Assembly (NCBI GenBank): GCA_027943245.1 | Contig: JANDJZ010000239.1 | Span: 1-58,794, forward strand | Length of the DNA: 58,794 nucleotides | Origin: Acanthamoeba sp. SK_2022b | Lineage: Eukaryota; Discosea; Longamoebia; Acanthamoebidae | Direction: 5' to 3' | Shown here: piece by piece, positions 12,066 to 24,492 of the stretch | Position numbering within the stretch: position 1 is the stretch's first letter | Layout: each line of letters begins with the position of its first letter | The notes under the pieces: generated by a model | Databases searched by the model: none | The model's input: the letters and a program-made list of their open reading frames with translations, nothing else | What the model was told of the DNA's origin: nothing | Translations under genes and position numbers: made by a program

Positions 12066-12736
12066 TTTAAAACACTTTAGATCGTGACTCGGATAGTAAA
12101 AGGAAGAGGGCAGTGTACGCGTGGTGGTGTCAGTTTCAAAGCCAAAGATTATCCTATTGGTCCTGTCCCTGAGAGGAGTACGGTCGGTGCCATACAACCT
12201 CGTTGCAAGCCTGTTGTTACGGTGGCCTAGGGCGACCGACGCAGAGGTAGGTGTACGGCGTAGAGAGCTTCGCATTTGTGTGGTTGGCTGTTCGAAAAGA
12301 AAAATAAAATAAATAATAAAGCGGACGCAGGGCAGTCTTTGCACTTACTTGGTTGCCGATGTGATGAAGGAGCGCAACCTCCCAGGCAATCACCACTGCA
12401 GGCCTTGCGTTTTTACTTGTACAAGTTATGGGCCAGCTCCTGCAGGAGAACACAACGACAGCTGGAGGCCTGGTGACCTCCAGGTCAGCTCGGAGTTGTA
12501 AAGTTGTTTTCTTTGTTTTCTCTCACTGGCGGCTTTTCTCCTCCTTTTGTCCGTTTTCATCTTTTCTCTGTTCATCATCGGTTCTAGCTGGTGCAGGTCT
12601 AGTGGAGGCGTCTCTTCAATTTTGTTCTTCCTCTTCCTCCCTTCCTCTCCAGCGCATCTTGCTCATCGTCTCCCGCCGGCGCAATTTATCATATCATTCC
12701 GGTTAATCGCGATTAAGCAATTATTGTGCACATAAG
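12066..12736. promoter_or_regulatory. Divergent intergenic region before UTP20
   Basis: About 670 bp between two outward-facing starts. It contains CT-rich tracts at 12515-12660, close upstream of the UTP20 ATG. No TATA-like box is obvious near either start. Confidence 0.4.
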
Positions 12737-14652
12737 ATGTCCGACCGCAATCGCCATGCCGTGAGGGATCTCAACACCTCAAGTTCCAAAGATACCAAGC
12801 ATTTCAGAGTATCGCCCCCGCCCTGCTCTCCACGATTCTCCATTTAATCTCTGCCTGCGCTGATTATATTATTTTTTATTTTTGTTTTTAAATGATTTTC
12901 GACCCCGCTGCTCGTTTTGCCTCACCTTCCATCTCGCTTACGGATGAACTCAGTTCCAAAGCTTCGGAGAGCGTCTGAAGAAGCTGAACGTCGACGTGTT
13001 CCACCGCGTTGGCACGTTCGAGCTCGCACCAGAGCAGGAGACCAGCTCCTTCTTCCGTGAGAGCCTCGACGAATGGACCGACCTCGACTGCACAGCCCAA
13101 TTCTCAGCCTTTGCCGCAGAGGTGTGGCCTCTCACCGACAGCCTCGCCCTCGTCGTCTTCAACCGCGAGAAGGTTTGCCCTCGCCTCTTCTCTTCTCTCT
13201 CTCTCTCTCTCTCCCTCTCTACACACTGCAGTGTAGATCTGTCAGCGTCCAGTGCTGATACGCCAAGTGCGTGCTGTGCCACTTGCTCAGATTGTGGAAG
13301 CGCTGCTGCGTCACATCAGAATCCCCAACACACCGGCCACGAAGGCTCTGCTGAGCCTCATCGGTACAGCTCACGTCCACTTGGCCAGCTAAGTGGCCGC
13401 TCGGTGCTCACTCGGTGGTCTTGCAGGCACGCTCGCGCGAGACCTGAGACACGCCTTTGTGCCGCACTTCAAGGACGTGCTGCTGACGCTGTGCGGCCTG
13501 GTCGACCCGAAGGACACCGAGGGCCTCGAGGACATCTTCACGGCGCTGGGCCACCTCTTCAAGCACCTCTACAAATACCTGCTGCCCGAGCTGCCGGCCC
13601 TCTTCGACACCTACTCGCGGCTGATCTCACACCACCGCCAGCACGTGCGCCACTTCGCCGCCGAGAGCTTCGCGTTCCTCCTGCGCAAGCTCGAGACGCC
13701 CAAGCTGCCCGAGGTCCTGCTGGCGCTCATGGCCAGGGCCACCAGGCCGCAGGCCCAGCACAGCCTGCGCGAGGGCCTCTCGTTCCTCCTCTTCGAGACC
13801 GTCAAGGGCCTCAAGCTCCGCCTGCACTCGCGCGCCGAGGAGGTCTTCAACGTCATCCTCTCCCTGCTGACCCCCATCGCCGCCGCCGCCGCCGCCGCCA
13901 CAGCTCCGTCCACCACCGACGATGACGAAGACGGTGAAGGCAACGACGACGGCGAGGCCAAGGCCAGCCACGAGGCCCAGCAGGCGAGGCTGAGGGAGGA
14001 GCTCAACATTCCACTGTGCTACGGCGTCGTGGAGGCCACCTTCCGCATGATCCTCAACCACGTGCGCAAGGGCGGGTCGGCCGAGGCGCTGTGGCACTGC
14101 GCGGTCAAGCACGCCAACGAGCTGGTGGCGCCCATCATCGGCGCCGTCGAGCAGACGACGAACAAGAGCAAGAAGCAGCAGCGCAAGTCCACGTCCGCCG
14201 CCGCGCCCGTGGAGGTCACGCCGCGCCACGCCGCCGCCCTCGTCGGCGTGGCCAGCCTGTTCGAGGTCTGCGCCTCGTTCCGTTCGGGCGCCATGCTGCC
14301 GCGTACGCCCCTCCCCCGCTCCTCCTCCTCCTCCTCCGCCTAGCTAGACCTGCATGCGGTCGATGCGTGGCTGACCGTTGCTCGTCGTCTGCGGCGCCGC
14401 GCAGTCAAGGGCGAGAACAAGGACGGCGACGCTGTGATCGCCAGCACCGAGGCCCTGTGTCGCCCGGCCGTGCTCGGCGCCTCCGATGAGGTGTGCCAGT
14501 CGGTGCTCCAGTACGTGTCCGCCCTGCTCAGGTCCGAAGACTACCGGCCGTTCCTCCTCCTCACCCAGAAGCGTCAGGTGCCTCCCCCCACACGCTGCCC
14601 CTCTGCCCTAGCCCTCTTCACGCTCTAACCGAGACTCTCGATGTCGCTGTCC

Positions 14653-14721
<69 letters not shown>

Positions 14722-16229
14722 GACACAAACAGGAACATTTCCAGCGCCTGCTGCGGTCCATCTTTTCTCTCTCCTCGCCGTCGGTCCTCATCCCCCTGTT
14801 CAAGCCGATCTACAAGACGCGCGTCTTCGTGACCCATCTCCTTCCGCTGCTGCCCCAGTACTGCGAGGACGCAGTCAAGGCCGACCGGGGCCACGCCCTG
14901 CTGAGCCTGCTCGGCAACCTCGTCGCCGCCGAGTCCATCTCCACGGCCGAGCGCCTGCCGTTGCCGGACCAGCCGCACGGAGGCTCCTCGGACAACAGCG
15001 CGTTCCTGACATTCCTGTTCTCGCATCTCGACGCCGACGCAGCGGAGAGGCCGGCCACCGCCAAGCAGGTGTGGGCGCAGTGGGTCGTGGTGCGCCTCGT
15101 GCCGTGCCTCGACCTCGCCGCGCAGCCCCAGCTGCACGCCAGGTTCGGCGAGGCCCTGCGGGCGCTGCTGGACCGCCTCACCGCCTCGTCGAGCGGTCTG
15201 CCGTCCAAGCGCCGGTTCCTGCTGCTCAACTACGCCATCACCTCCCTGGCCGAGCTTACCATGCACCAGGACAGCGCCGCCGGTACCTACAACACCGCGT
15301 GACTCTGTCGACAACAAACCCGCACGCCCGTGCTGACGTCACACGTGTTTGTTTGTTTGTTTGTTTTTTTCCATTCATGGACAGTGCCCGATCTCGTTGC
15401 GCTGTGGCCCAAGGTCCAGGAGGCGCTCAAGATCGCTCCCGCCAACCCTCTCCTCCTGCAGGGCGTGCAGCAGTTCTTCAGCGCGCTCGTCCAGGCGTAC
15501 GGCCCTCCCCTCGCATGCGCGCAAACGCACGCGCTGACGCCCGAGGTCCTGCAGGCGCGATGCGGCCAAGGAGGAGGGCAAGAAGGGCGACTGGGAGGCG
15601 CAGGTGACCCAGCTCCTCAGCTGGGATTCGCTTCGCCTGCTCCTGCCCATCATCGGCAACAACGTCGCCCATCCCGACTCGGCCGTGCGGCGGGCCGCCC
15701 TCTCCATCCTCTCCCACTTCACCGTCCCCATGCCCCAAGACGCCCCCAACGTGCGCCCCCCCCTCACCATTTATATTTATTATTTTATTATTTAAATAGT
15801 ATTATTTTTGTATTATTATTATTATTTATTGTTACTTGCATAAAATCCATAAGAATTTGCTAACACGCGACCTGCAGTTGATGGTGGTGATGTGCGAGGC
15901 CGAGCACATCGACCCCGCGGTCCAGACCGGTCGCGAGATGGCGCTGCTCATGAGGCGCGTCCTCCGCACGGCCGTGTCGTCGGTCTCCTCGCAGATCCCG
16001 AAGGAGATCCGCAAGCTCGTGCCCCACTTCTTTGTGGGTCGCCTCCGGCTGCCCTTCTCCATGGCGTGGGACGTGGCGGTGGAGGCCCTCGCCGAGCTGG
16101 CCGGCCACAACGCCGACATCCTGTGGCCCATCCTCGAGGCCAACCTCACCCAGGCCATCGCCGCTAGTGCGTCACCCACACCGGGGGCTCCCCTCATCAT
16201 CCCATTGCGTCGTCCTCACCACCGACGTG

Positions 16230-16296
<67 letters not shown>

Positions 16297-17129
16297 GGCA
16301 GCCGTGGCCGGCGCGAATGATACGTCGATGGACATCGACGAAGCAGAGGTCGAGGACAGCGAGGAGGACTGCGACGCCGAGATCGCCGAGCTCGACGGCG
16401 CGGCCGAGGTGGAGAGCCGCACCACCGACCCGCTCACCTACTGCGACCTCCTGTTCCGGACCCTCTGTCAGATCCCCGCCATCGTCGCCAAGCGCTCCAA
16501 GGTGGAGCCCCCCCCCATACAACCACACGGCTGCCTAGAATTCCAAGCATTGTTGCTAACCCGAGAATGAATTCTCCGCGGCGTGCGCAGGAGGTGGTCC
16601 CGCTGTTCTTCCGCTTCCTGTGGGAACGCTACGACAAGCTGTTCCCGCCGGCGGTCTTCCCGCCCAACTACCCTCTCATGCCGGCCGTGGTCGAGGTCAA
16701 GCAGGAGGAGGCGGAGGAGGAGGCCGAAGCCGAGGCCGAGACCGACGACGAAGACGACGACAACGCCGCGGAGGAGGGCGAAGGCGATGAGGGAAAGGGG
16801 GGAGAGAAGGGAGGCAGGCGGAGGAGGAGGCAGGCCCGCGGGCCGGACGATCGCGGCAGCCGGAAGGCGGCGAAGCGAATCCTTGAGAACTTCCTCAAGG
16901 TGTTCACCGCCATTTCCTCGCGCAAGATCCACGAGGCCGACAAGGTCAAGGCGGTCGTGATCCGGCTGCTGGCCCGCGGCGAGCCCCAGACGCAGCGGCT
17001 GGCCGTGGAGTGCCTGGCCGGCTGGGGCGAGGCCCACCTCAACTCCTACAAGGAGACCATCATCAAGCTCATCGACGAGAAGTCGTGGCGTAACGAGATG
17101 ACCCTCTTCTCTCTCGACGAAGGTGTGTG

Positions 17130-17170
<41 letters not shown>

Positions 17171-17513
17171 CGTGTGTGCGCGTGTGCGTTCCTCGGTTTG
17201 ACGTCGTCGCGCGCGTCGTGGGGGGGGGCGTGGCACTCGGAGCAGAGGCGGGCCACATCGAGCGGCGCCATCGCGCGAGCCTCATCCCGCTGCTGATCCC
17301 GATCCTGTATGCCAAGCTCCTGTCGGGCAAGGGCAAGAGCAAGGAGAACGCCGAGGCCAGGCGCGCCGCGGTGTTCGCCTACGTCGGCGGGCTCACCGAT
17401 CCGGAGCTGGTCCTCTTCCTCGACTTCCTGCTCCAGCCCTTCCTCCGCGCCCTCTCGCAGGTGGGCGACCCCTGCGCTGCCGCTTTGGCCGGCAAAACCG
17501 AGGTATGGCCACC

Positions 17514-17598
<85 letters not shown>

Positions 17599-19513
17599 CG
17601 TGGGCAGCTACTCACACGTGATGAGTAGGAGGTGGACGCCGCTGCGGCGTGCATGGCCCGCGTGCCGGTGTCGCGCCAGGTGGGTTTCCTGGGCGTGTCG
17701 CGCCACATCTACAAGCAGCTGCCCCACCGCATCGCGCCCCACGTCGGGCGCCTGTTCACCCTCACGCTGCTCCTGTTGGCCAACTCCTACCGCATGACCA
17801 AGAGCCGCGACGCCAAGGAGATCCGCAAGCAGGCGCTCAAGGTATGCACCGCCCATCCACTCGGTGCGTGCTTTGCATTCCTCACCAACGCGCGGGCCGC
17901 ATTGTTGTGTTGTGTTGCATGTAGAGGGTGGGCGACATCATGGAGCTGGTGCCGGCCGACCGCGCCGGCGGCTATCAGCGCGAGACCGCGCTCCTGTTCC
18001 ACTGCATTTCTGTCGACATCGCCAACCTGCCCGCGCGCTGCGGTCAGGCGTCGCCGATCCTGCGCTGCCTGGTGGTCATCGCCTCGCAGCCCACGCTGGC
18101 CCCGCTCTTCGCGCTCCACCCGACGGTCGTGCCGCAGCTGCTCCGGTGCTTCAGCGCGCCGGACCTCGCGCAGGCCGTGCTCGTCCACCTGCTGACGGCC
18201 ACCGAGAGCCTGCTGGCCTACGCCCCGCGGCTCATCGCCCCGCACGTCGAGCTCCTGCTCGACCAGTTCGTCGCCGCGGGCCTCCGCAACGTGTGGGCCT
18301 CGCTCCAGCGCCGCAAGCTGGCGCTCCTGAGCGGCCTCGCCGGCATGATCGCCACCAAGCGCCAGGGCGACCAGCTCCTGCGCGTGCTCGCCCCGCTGCT
18401 CCACTCCCGCGCGCTCAAGAAGATCGGCCGCGAGGGCCTCGAGTCCGTGCTGGCCCTCTTCTCCTCCAAGGCCGCCGTCGTGGGCCGCGAGCTCGCCGTC
18501 TACCTGCCTGCGCTGTCGTCGCTCGTGGCCACCGTGCCCTACCGCGACACCCGCATCGCCCTCTTCGACGTCCTCCGACGCACGGCCGCGCAGGCGCCCG
18601 ACCTGAAGATCGCCGAGGCCGTGGCCTGGATCGAGGAGACCAGCGCCTACTCGACCACCGAGGTCGGCGCCTTTGACTACACGCGGCGGCAGAAGGCCTA
18701 CAAGCAGTTTGACGAGGGCGCCTGCGACGAGTGGGTCCTGCGGAGCGGCGTCGACGCGGCCTCGCTCGTGGCCAACGCCCTCCTCTTCTCCCTCGCCGAC
18801 GAGGACTCGGCCATCCGCGAGCCGGCCTCGCACGCCCTCTCCCGCTTCCTCGCCGTCATCACCCAGAAGGGCAACGAACAGCTGCAGCAGATCGGTACAC
18901 CGATGCCCCCTCCCCCTCCTCCTCCTGCCGCGCCCCTTTGCGCGCTGTTGCCTGACGTTGTTGTTGATGGTGATGGTGATGATGATGATGATGTCTAGGC
19001 AACAAGACGATCCTGCCGCTGCTGAACAAGTACGCGACGGGCAGCCACAAGTACCTGCGCAAGCACGCGCTGCAGTTGCTGAGGGACTACGCCGTGATCA
19101 CGCCCGAGTCGCCGCACGCGGACCTGGTGGTGCTCAACGTCGCTGTCGACAAGAAGGAACAGCTCAGCCAGGGACTGCGCGAGGCGCTCGAGTCGGAGGA
19201 GGACGACGAGGAGGAGGAGGAGGAGGACAAGCAGAAGAAGAGCAAGGGCGCCGACCAGAAGGAGAGCAGGCGCGCGAGCAAGCGCGACAAGAACGTCAAC
19301 TTCTTCGACGACGTCTTCCACGTCAAGCGGACGCGCGTCTTGAACGCCCTGCGCATGCTCCAGTCGCCCCAGATGCTGGCCCAGCTGAAGCCCAACACGG
19401 TCGACCGCGTGCTCATCCCGTTCGTGTTCGCCGAGTTTGTCAAGTCAGTCCCGGCCGACGTACGACGCCGCAACCCGTCCATGCACACCTGCCCATCAGA
19501 GCTGTTCACCAAA

Positions 19514-19579
<66 letters not shown>

Positions 19580-21294
19580 TGCAGGAGAACAACAAGCATC
19601 AGGCGCAGCATGTCGACGGAAACATCGTGAACGAGACCTCGCAGTCGATCGCCGCGCTGTCGACACGGCTCACGTGGAACGCCTACCAGTCGCTGCTGCT
19701 GCGCCTCCTCAAGACCATCGGGCGCAAGGCCCACATCGCCTCGTTCGTGGTCAAGATCGTGTGCACGATGCTGCGTCGGTTCCCCTTCACCGCGATCCTC
19801 CAGCACGCCACGCCCGAGGACAGCGCCATGGACGTTGACGACCAAAAGAACGCGAAGGATGACCAAAAAAAGAATGATGACGAAAAGAAAAAGGAGAAGG
19901 CTGACGAGCAAGAGCCTGAGGAGGAGGACGATGAGGAGGACGACGAGATGGACGAGGAGGAGGCCAAGAGGCAGGAGGAGCAGGACGAGGCCGACACCAT
20001 CAAGGCCAACAAGATCCGCCACACGCTGCTCTACAGGATCGTGCCGCAGCTGACCCGCTACCTCACCGACCCGTCGGACCCGTCCCGCGTGGTCCGCCCC
20101 AACGTCGCGCTGGCCATCGTGCACGTTTTGTGCATGTTCCCCGAGTCGCTCGACCTCCACCTGCCCCCCGTCATCACCAGTACTGCGCCCCCCCCCCCAC
20201 AAGTCCCCCACGTCTGTTCTCTCTCTAACGAGAGTTGCCCGTTCGGTTGTCTCCCCCCTCCGATCTCGACGCGTGAGCAGAGGTGTGCCAGAACATGAGG
20301 AGCCGATTGGAGAGCGTGCGCGAGGTGACGCGCGAGGCCCTGCGGGGCATGCTGTCGCAGCTGGGCGTGCGGTTCCTGGGCTACGTCGTCAAGTCGCTCC
20401 AGGTGGTGCTCACCAAGGGCTTCGAGCTGCACGTGCTCGGGCACGCCGTGCACGACTTCCTGCAGCACCTCGCGGGCCAGCTCAGGCCGGGCGACCTGGA
20501 CTACCTGGTGGACGACATCGCGCCGATCCTGATCGAGCACCTGCTCGGCGACGTGGCCCACCAGAAGGACGTCGACGCCATCAAGCGCAAGACCCGCGAG
20601 GCCCGCCAGCAGACGCTGCCCTACCACGCCTACCAGATCCTCGCCAAGGCCACCACCTTTGCCAAGCTGCCCAAGCTCATCGACCCCCTCCGCGAGCACC
20701 TCGAGCACACCTTCTCCCTCGACGAGGTCAAGAAGATCACCGAGATCCTGCGCCACATCGCCCAGGGCCTCACCGCCAACGGCTCGGCCCGACCGCCCGA
20801 CGTCCTCATCTACGCCCACTCGCTCCTCGCCCAGTACCTCATCCCCACGCACAGTGTACGCCCGCCCACCTCCATGTGCGTGCGTGCGTGCGTGCGTGTG
20901 TGCGTGTGTGTGTGCGTGCGTGTGTGTGCGTGTGTGATGAGACTTTGGTGGGCTGAGGCGAGAGCTAACAATGGGCACTCGAATGGCTGCTGGTGGTGAT
21001 TGCGCAGGACAAGAAGAAGAAGGCGGAGGAGGAGGAGAAAAAGAAGAAGGAGAGCATCAAGGAGAGGGAGACCAGGAAGAGGGAGGAGGAGGAGCAGAAC
21101 AAGTACCTGGTGGCCGACCTGCCGGTTCCGGGCGGCAAGCTCAAGCGCGCGCGCCGGGAGAAGGACGCCAACACCGCCGTGCTCGGCGAGTTCGGCCTCA
21201 ACCTCCTCCTCTCCGTCCTCCGCAAACGTGCGCCCCCCCCTCACCACAACACACACACAACACATACGCACACGTACACGCATGTATGCATGGA

Positions 21295-21355
<61 letters not shown>

Positions 21356-21856
21356 TGGCGATAGATGGTGGCTGATTGGTTTGCGTGGCGTAGGGACGCT
21401 GTCTGCCGACAACCCGGAGCACGTGAGCATGCTCGACCCGTTCCTCGGGATGTTGGTCGTGCCCCTGCTCTCGCTGCCCGACCGGTCGGCCCTGCTGGCC
21501 CTCAAGTGCATCGGCGCGCTCGTCCGCATGAAGACCCTCCCCTCGGCCCCGACCACCATCCCGGTGCTCATCGACAACGTCCTCGGCCTGCTGCGCAAGG
21601 GCGAGGTCGAGTCCAAGATGGGCCAGGTGCCCCCCCCCGCCCCCTTGTCCCAGCTCTGCCGTGTTCTCTCCTCCTCGCTCACTCTCTAACGTTGCGCGCG
21701 CGCGTGGTACAGGCCTGCTTGAAGACGATCACCCAGTGCCTCAAGTTCGAGGCCGCCCTCACCGTCTCACAGCTCACCGCGCTCCTCAAGATCGTCGCCA
21801 CCGGCCTCGACGAGCTCAACGACCACCCGCGCACCTTTGCCCTCATCAAGTTCGTT

Positions 21857-21921
<65 letters not shown>

Positions 21922-23413
21922 CGCAACACGCAACACAGCCTGACGACGCATGCGCTTGACTGGGTGCAGGATGATCCTCACGCGACGGCTGATGGCGCCG
22001 GAGGTGTACGACCTGGCCACCCGGCTGGCGACGCTGCTGGTGCAGCACACGGCCTCCCACATCCGGTCGTCGTGTCGACACATGCTCGGCCTGTTCCTGG
22101 TCCACTACCCGCTGTCCCAGAAGCGAATGGAGCAGCAGCTGGGCTTTTTTGTCGACAACCTGAGCTACGTCCACGAGACGGGCCGCGAGTCGTCCATGGA
22201 GATGCTGCTCTACCTCTTCAACAAGCTCCCCGAGGCGCTCCTCGTCGAGCGTGCCGCCTACTTCTTCATCCCGCTCGTGCTGCGCCTCGTCAACGACGAG
22301 TCCCCGCGGCTCCGGGCCATGGCCGGCGCGCTCTTGACCTCTCTCCTGCGCCGCCTCCCCGACGCCTCCTTCACTCGCCTCTACCACCTCACCGTCGGCT
22401 GGTACTCCAACGAGGTAAGTTGTTTTATTTTAATATTTTTATTTTCTATATATTCAATTTTATTTTTGTGTTTTTTTTTCTTACTTTTCTGAGATCCGTT
22501 TCCTCATTTTATTTTATTTTATTTTATTTGTAAATTGCAGAGTGTGGGAGATGCGGTCATTCTGCGTCGCGCCGCTGCGCAGGTGCTGGGCCTGTTCCTG
22601 GAGGCGCGCCCGCAGGCCTTCCTCAAGAAGAAGAAGATGCAGAAGCTCGTCGCGCTCCTCCTGGCGCCGCTCGTACGCGCGGCGGCGATGAGCGATCCCG
22701 ACGACGCCGTCACCACCACCACCACCACCGGTGCCTTCTCCGACGACGCCGCGTCGTCTGGTCTCCTGGACGAGGAGGGCGACATGAGCTCCACCGGCGG
22801 CGCCAAGTGGGGCGTCGAGTACTACAGCCTGCGCGTGCTCGAGAAGGCCTTCTCCCTCGACTCGGCCATGGCTGCCGGGGTACAGCTCTCTCTCCCTCTC
22901 CCTCCCTCCCTCTCCGCTGCAACCAACGAGAGAGGCAGAGCTGACGTGATATGTGTATGCATGGAATGTCGTGGAATGCCATGCAGCCGGCCGATGGCCT
23001 GTGGGAGGCGTGCGAGGCGCTGTTGGTGGCAGACCACGCGTGGGTGCGCACGGTGAGCGCTCGCCTGCTGGGCCTCCACTTTGCCACTTGGCAGCAGAAT
23101 GAGGCCGGCCTCGCCGCTCTGTCGCAAGTCGGTCCCGGTACGCCTCAAGACCGGCCAGCCCCCCCCCATTCGAACGTTGTCGACGTAAAAGAGTCTGTGC
23201 TTACCGCGCCCGCGTGTCCAATCGCCAGATGCGACGCTGCTTGCGGAGCCGGGACGCCTGTTCAAGCTGGCGCGCAAGCAGACGTGGATGCTGACGGCTC
23301 CCTCGCACCTGCTCCCGCCGGCCCTCCTCACGCAACTCCTCAAGAACCTGCTCTTCCTCTCGCTCGCTCTCCACGCCAATCCCGGGCTCGTCGTCATGCC
23401 GGTGCGTGCAATG

Positions 23414-23478
<65 letters not shown>

Positions 23479-24361
23479 TGCACGCTGTGACACGCGGCCC
23501 ACTTGCTCATACATTGGCCGCCATCTTCACATACACACAGGAACGCAAGGATGAAGAGGAGGAGGAGGAAGAAGATGAGGCGGAAATGGATGATGGTAAA
23601 GAAGAACAGGCGGACAACGGGGAAGAGGAAGAGAAGGCCAAGAAGAAGAAGAACAAGAAGGAGCTCGGAGGCAACCCGGCGTTGCACTGGCTCTTCCGAA
23701 AGATCGCCTACATCGCCAGAAAGCCTGGCAATGACGAACGGGTTCGCCACACAACCTCCACGCCCACAACACACACACACACACACACGGCATGGGCTGA
23801 CGTTCGACTTGTGTGTTCGGTGTTGGTCGGCGGCACTGCAGAGGAGCATGGCGCTGCGTTGGTTCGCGGGCATGGCGTCGCGCATGGGACAGGACATGCG
23901 GCCCTATCTCGTGCCCACCATCGGCGCCCTCTACCGGATCGGCAGCAGCAAGCAGAAGGCCGAAGACGCCATCCGCGACACCGCCCTCGAGGTCCGTCGC
24001 TCTCTCTCTCTCTCTCTCTCTAACTGTCTTGGCTCGTCATTGACATGTTCGTGTTATCTCCGATTGTCATCACCGTCATCATCATCATCATCAGGTGACA
24101 GAGCTGGTGACGCGAGTTGTGGGCCACTCGGCCTACTACGACGCCTACTCGCAGGTGCGGTCGCACGTCGCCCAGACGCGCCTCTCGCGCAAGCGACAGC
24201 TGGCGGTGCAGGCCGTGGTCAATCCCGAGGCCGCTGCCCGCAAGAAGCAGCGCAAGCACAAGAAGGACGCCGAGCGGCGAAAGCGCAAGGCCGAGCCCTT
24301 CATGCGCCACAAGGAGTCCACCTCCATCCGCTCCAAGAAGTTCCGCGTCGACACTGACTGA
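12737..24361 (+). CDS. UTP20: UTP20, U3 snoRNP/SSU processome HEAT-repeat scaffold
   Basis: UTP20 is a giant alpha-solenoid of the nucleolar small-subunit processome, needed for 18S rRNA maturation. All 27 exons keep phase: 12737-12808, 12954-13172, 13291-13363, 13427-14302, 14405-14577, 14733-15282, 15385-15496, 15555-15750, 15878-16166, 16302-16501, 16591-17122, 17246-17502, 17629-17841, 17925-18894, 18999-19459, 19585-20179, 20281-20855, 21008-21227, 21394-21626, 21713-21849, 21970-22414, 22541-22879, 22987-23137, 23229-23401, 23541-23741, 23842-23991, 24095-24361. Total is 2892 aa (human about 2785). Family signatures: N-terminal KHFRFQSFGERLKKLNVDVF, then GTLARDLRHAFVPHFKD, RHFAAESFAFLLRKL, and a very basic C-terminus (RKKQRKHKKDAERRKRK, KKFRVDTD). 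Acidic and Lys-rich insertions lie in exons 4, 11, 15, 16 and 25. The exon 15 donor (19460) is the least certain. Ten introns carry GT or CA microsatellites. Confidence 0.93.
14654..14720 (+). repeat. (TG)n microsatellite in UTP20 intron 5
   Basis: An uninterrupted TG dinucleotide tract of about 67 bp, ending 12 nt before the acceptor of exon 6. It takes the place of the polypyrimidine tract. Confidence 0.97.
16231..16295 (+). repeat. (TG)n microsatellite in UTP20 intron 9
   Basis: A pure TG tract of about 65 bp, ending only 6 nt before the exon 10 acceptor (TTGGCAG). Confidence 0.97.
17124..17190 (+). repeat. (TG)n/(CG)n tract in UTP20 intron 11
   Basis: A TG tract passing into a CG/TG mixed tract. 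It begins at the exon 11 donor itself, so the donor GTGTGT is the first unit of the repeat. Alternating purine-pyrimidine sequence of this kind is prone to Z-DNA. Confidence 0.95.
17515..17597 (+). repeat. (CA)n microsatellite in UTP20 intron 12
   Basis: A pure CA tract of about 83 bp, the longest in the window. In the transcript it is complementary to the TG tract of intron 11 on the other side of exon 12. Confidence 0.97.
19516..19577 (+). repeat. (CA)n microsatellite in UTP20 intron 15
   Basis: A pure CA tract of about 62 bp, ending 7 nt before the exon 16 acceptor (GATGCAG). Confidence 0.96.
20876..20937 (+). repeat. (GTGC)n/(TG)n tract in UTP20 intron 17
   Basis: A GTGC tetranucleotide array that degenerates into TG repeats, starting about 20 nt after the exon 17 donor. 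Confidence 0.93.
21296..21353 (+). repeat. (CA)n microsatellite in UTP20 intron 18
   Basis: A CA tract of about 58 bp preceded by an imperfect CA-rich stretch from 21250. It is complementary in RNA to the GT-rich tract of intron 17 across exon 18. Confidence 0.96.
21859..21920 (+). repeat. (CA)n microsatellite in UTP20 intron 20
   Basis: A pure CA tract of about 62 bp beginning 9 nt after the donor at 21850. Confidence 0.96.
23413..23474 (+). repeat. (CA)n microsatellite in UTP20 intron 24
   Basis: A pure CA tract of about 62 bp beginning about 12 nt after the donor GTGCGT. A further short CA tract (about 24 bp, 23764-23787) lies in intron 25. Confidence 0.96.
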
Positions 24362-24492
24362 GGTCTCTTTGGTGCCAACATAACTAAATAAATATTAATT
24401 AATTAATTTTTTTTGCTTTTTTAATTCCTTTTTGGCCCACAAGGACATGAGAAAAGCGCGGGAAAGAGATTCCAACGCGAAGAAGGTCGAAG

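Noticed and set aside
16468..17598. 376-aa minus-strand frame through UTP20 with poly-CV repeats
   Set aside because: The frame crosses GT/CA microsatellites and antisense of coding exons. UTP20 splicing on the plus strand explains the region.
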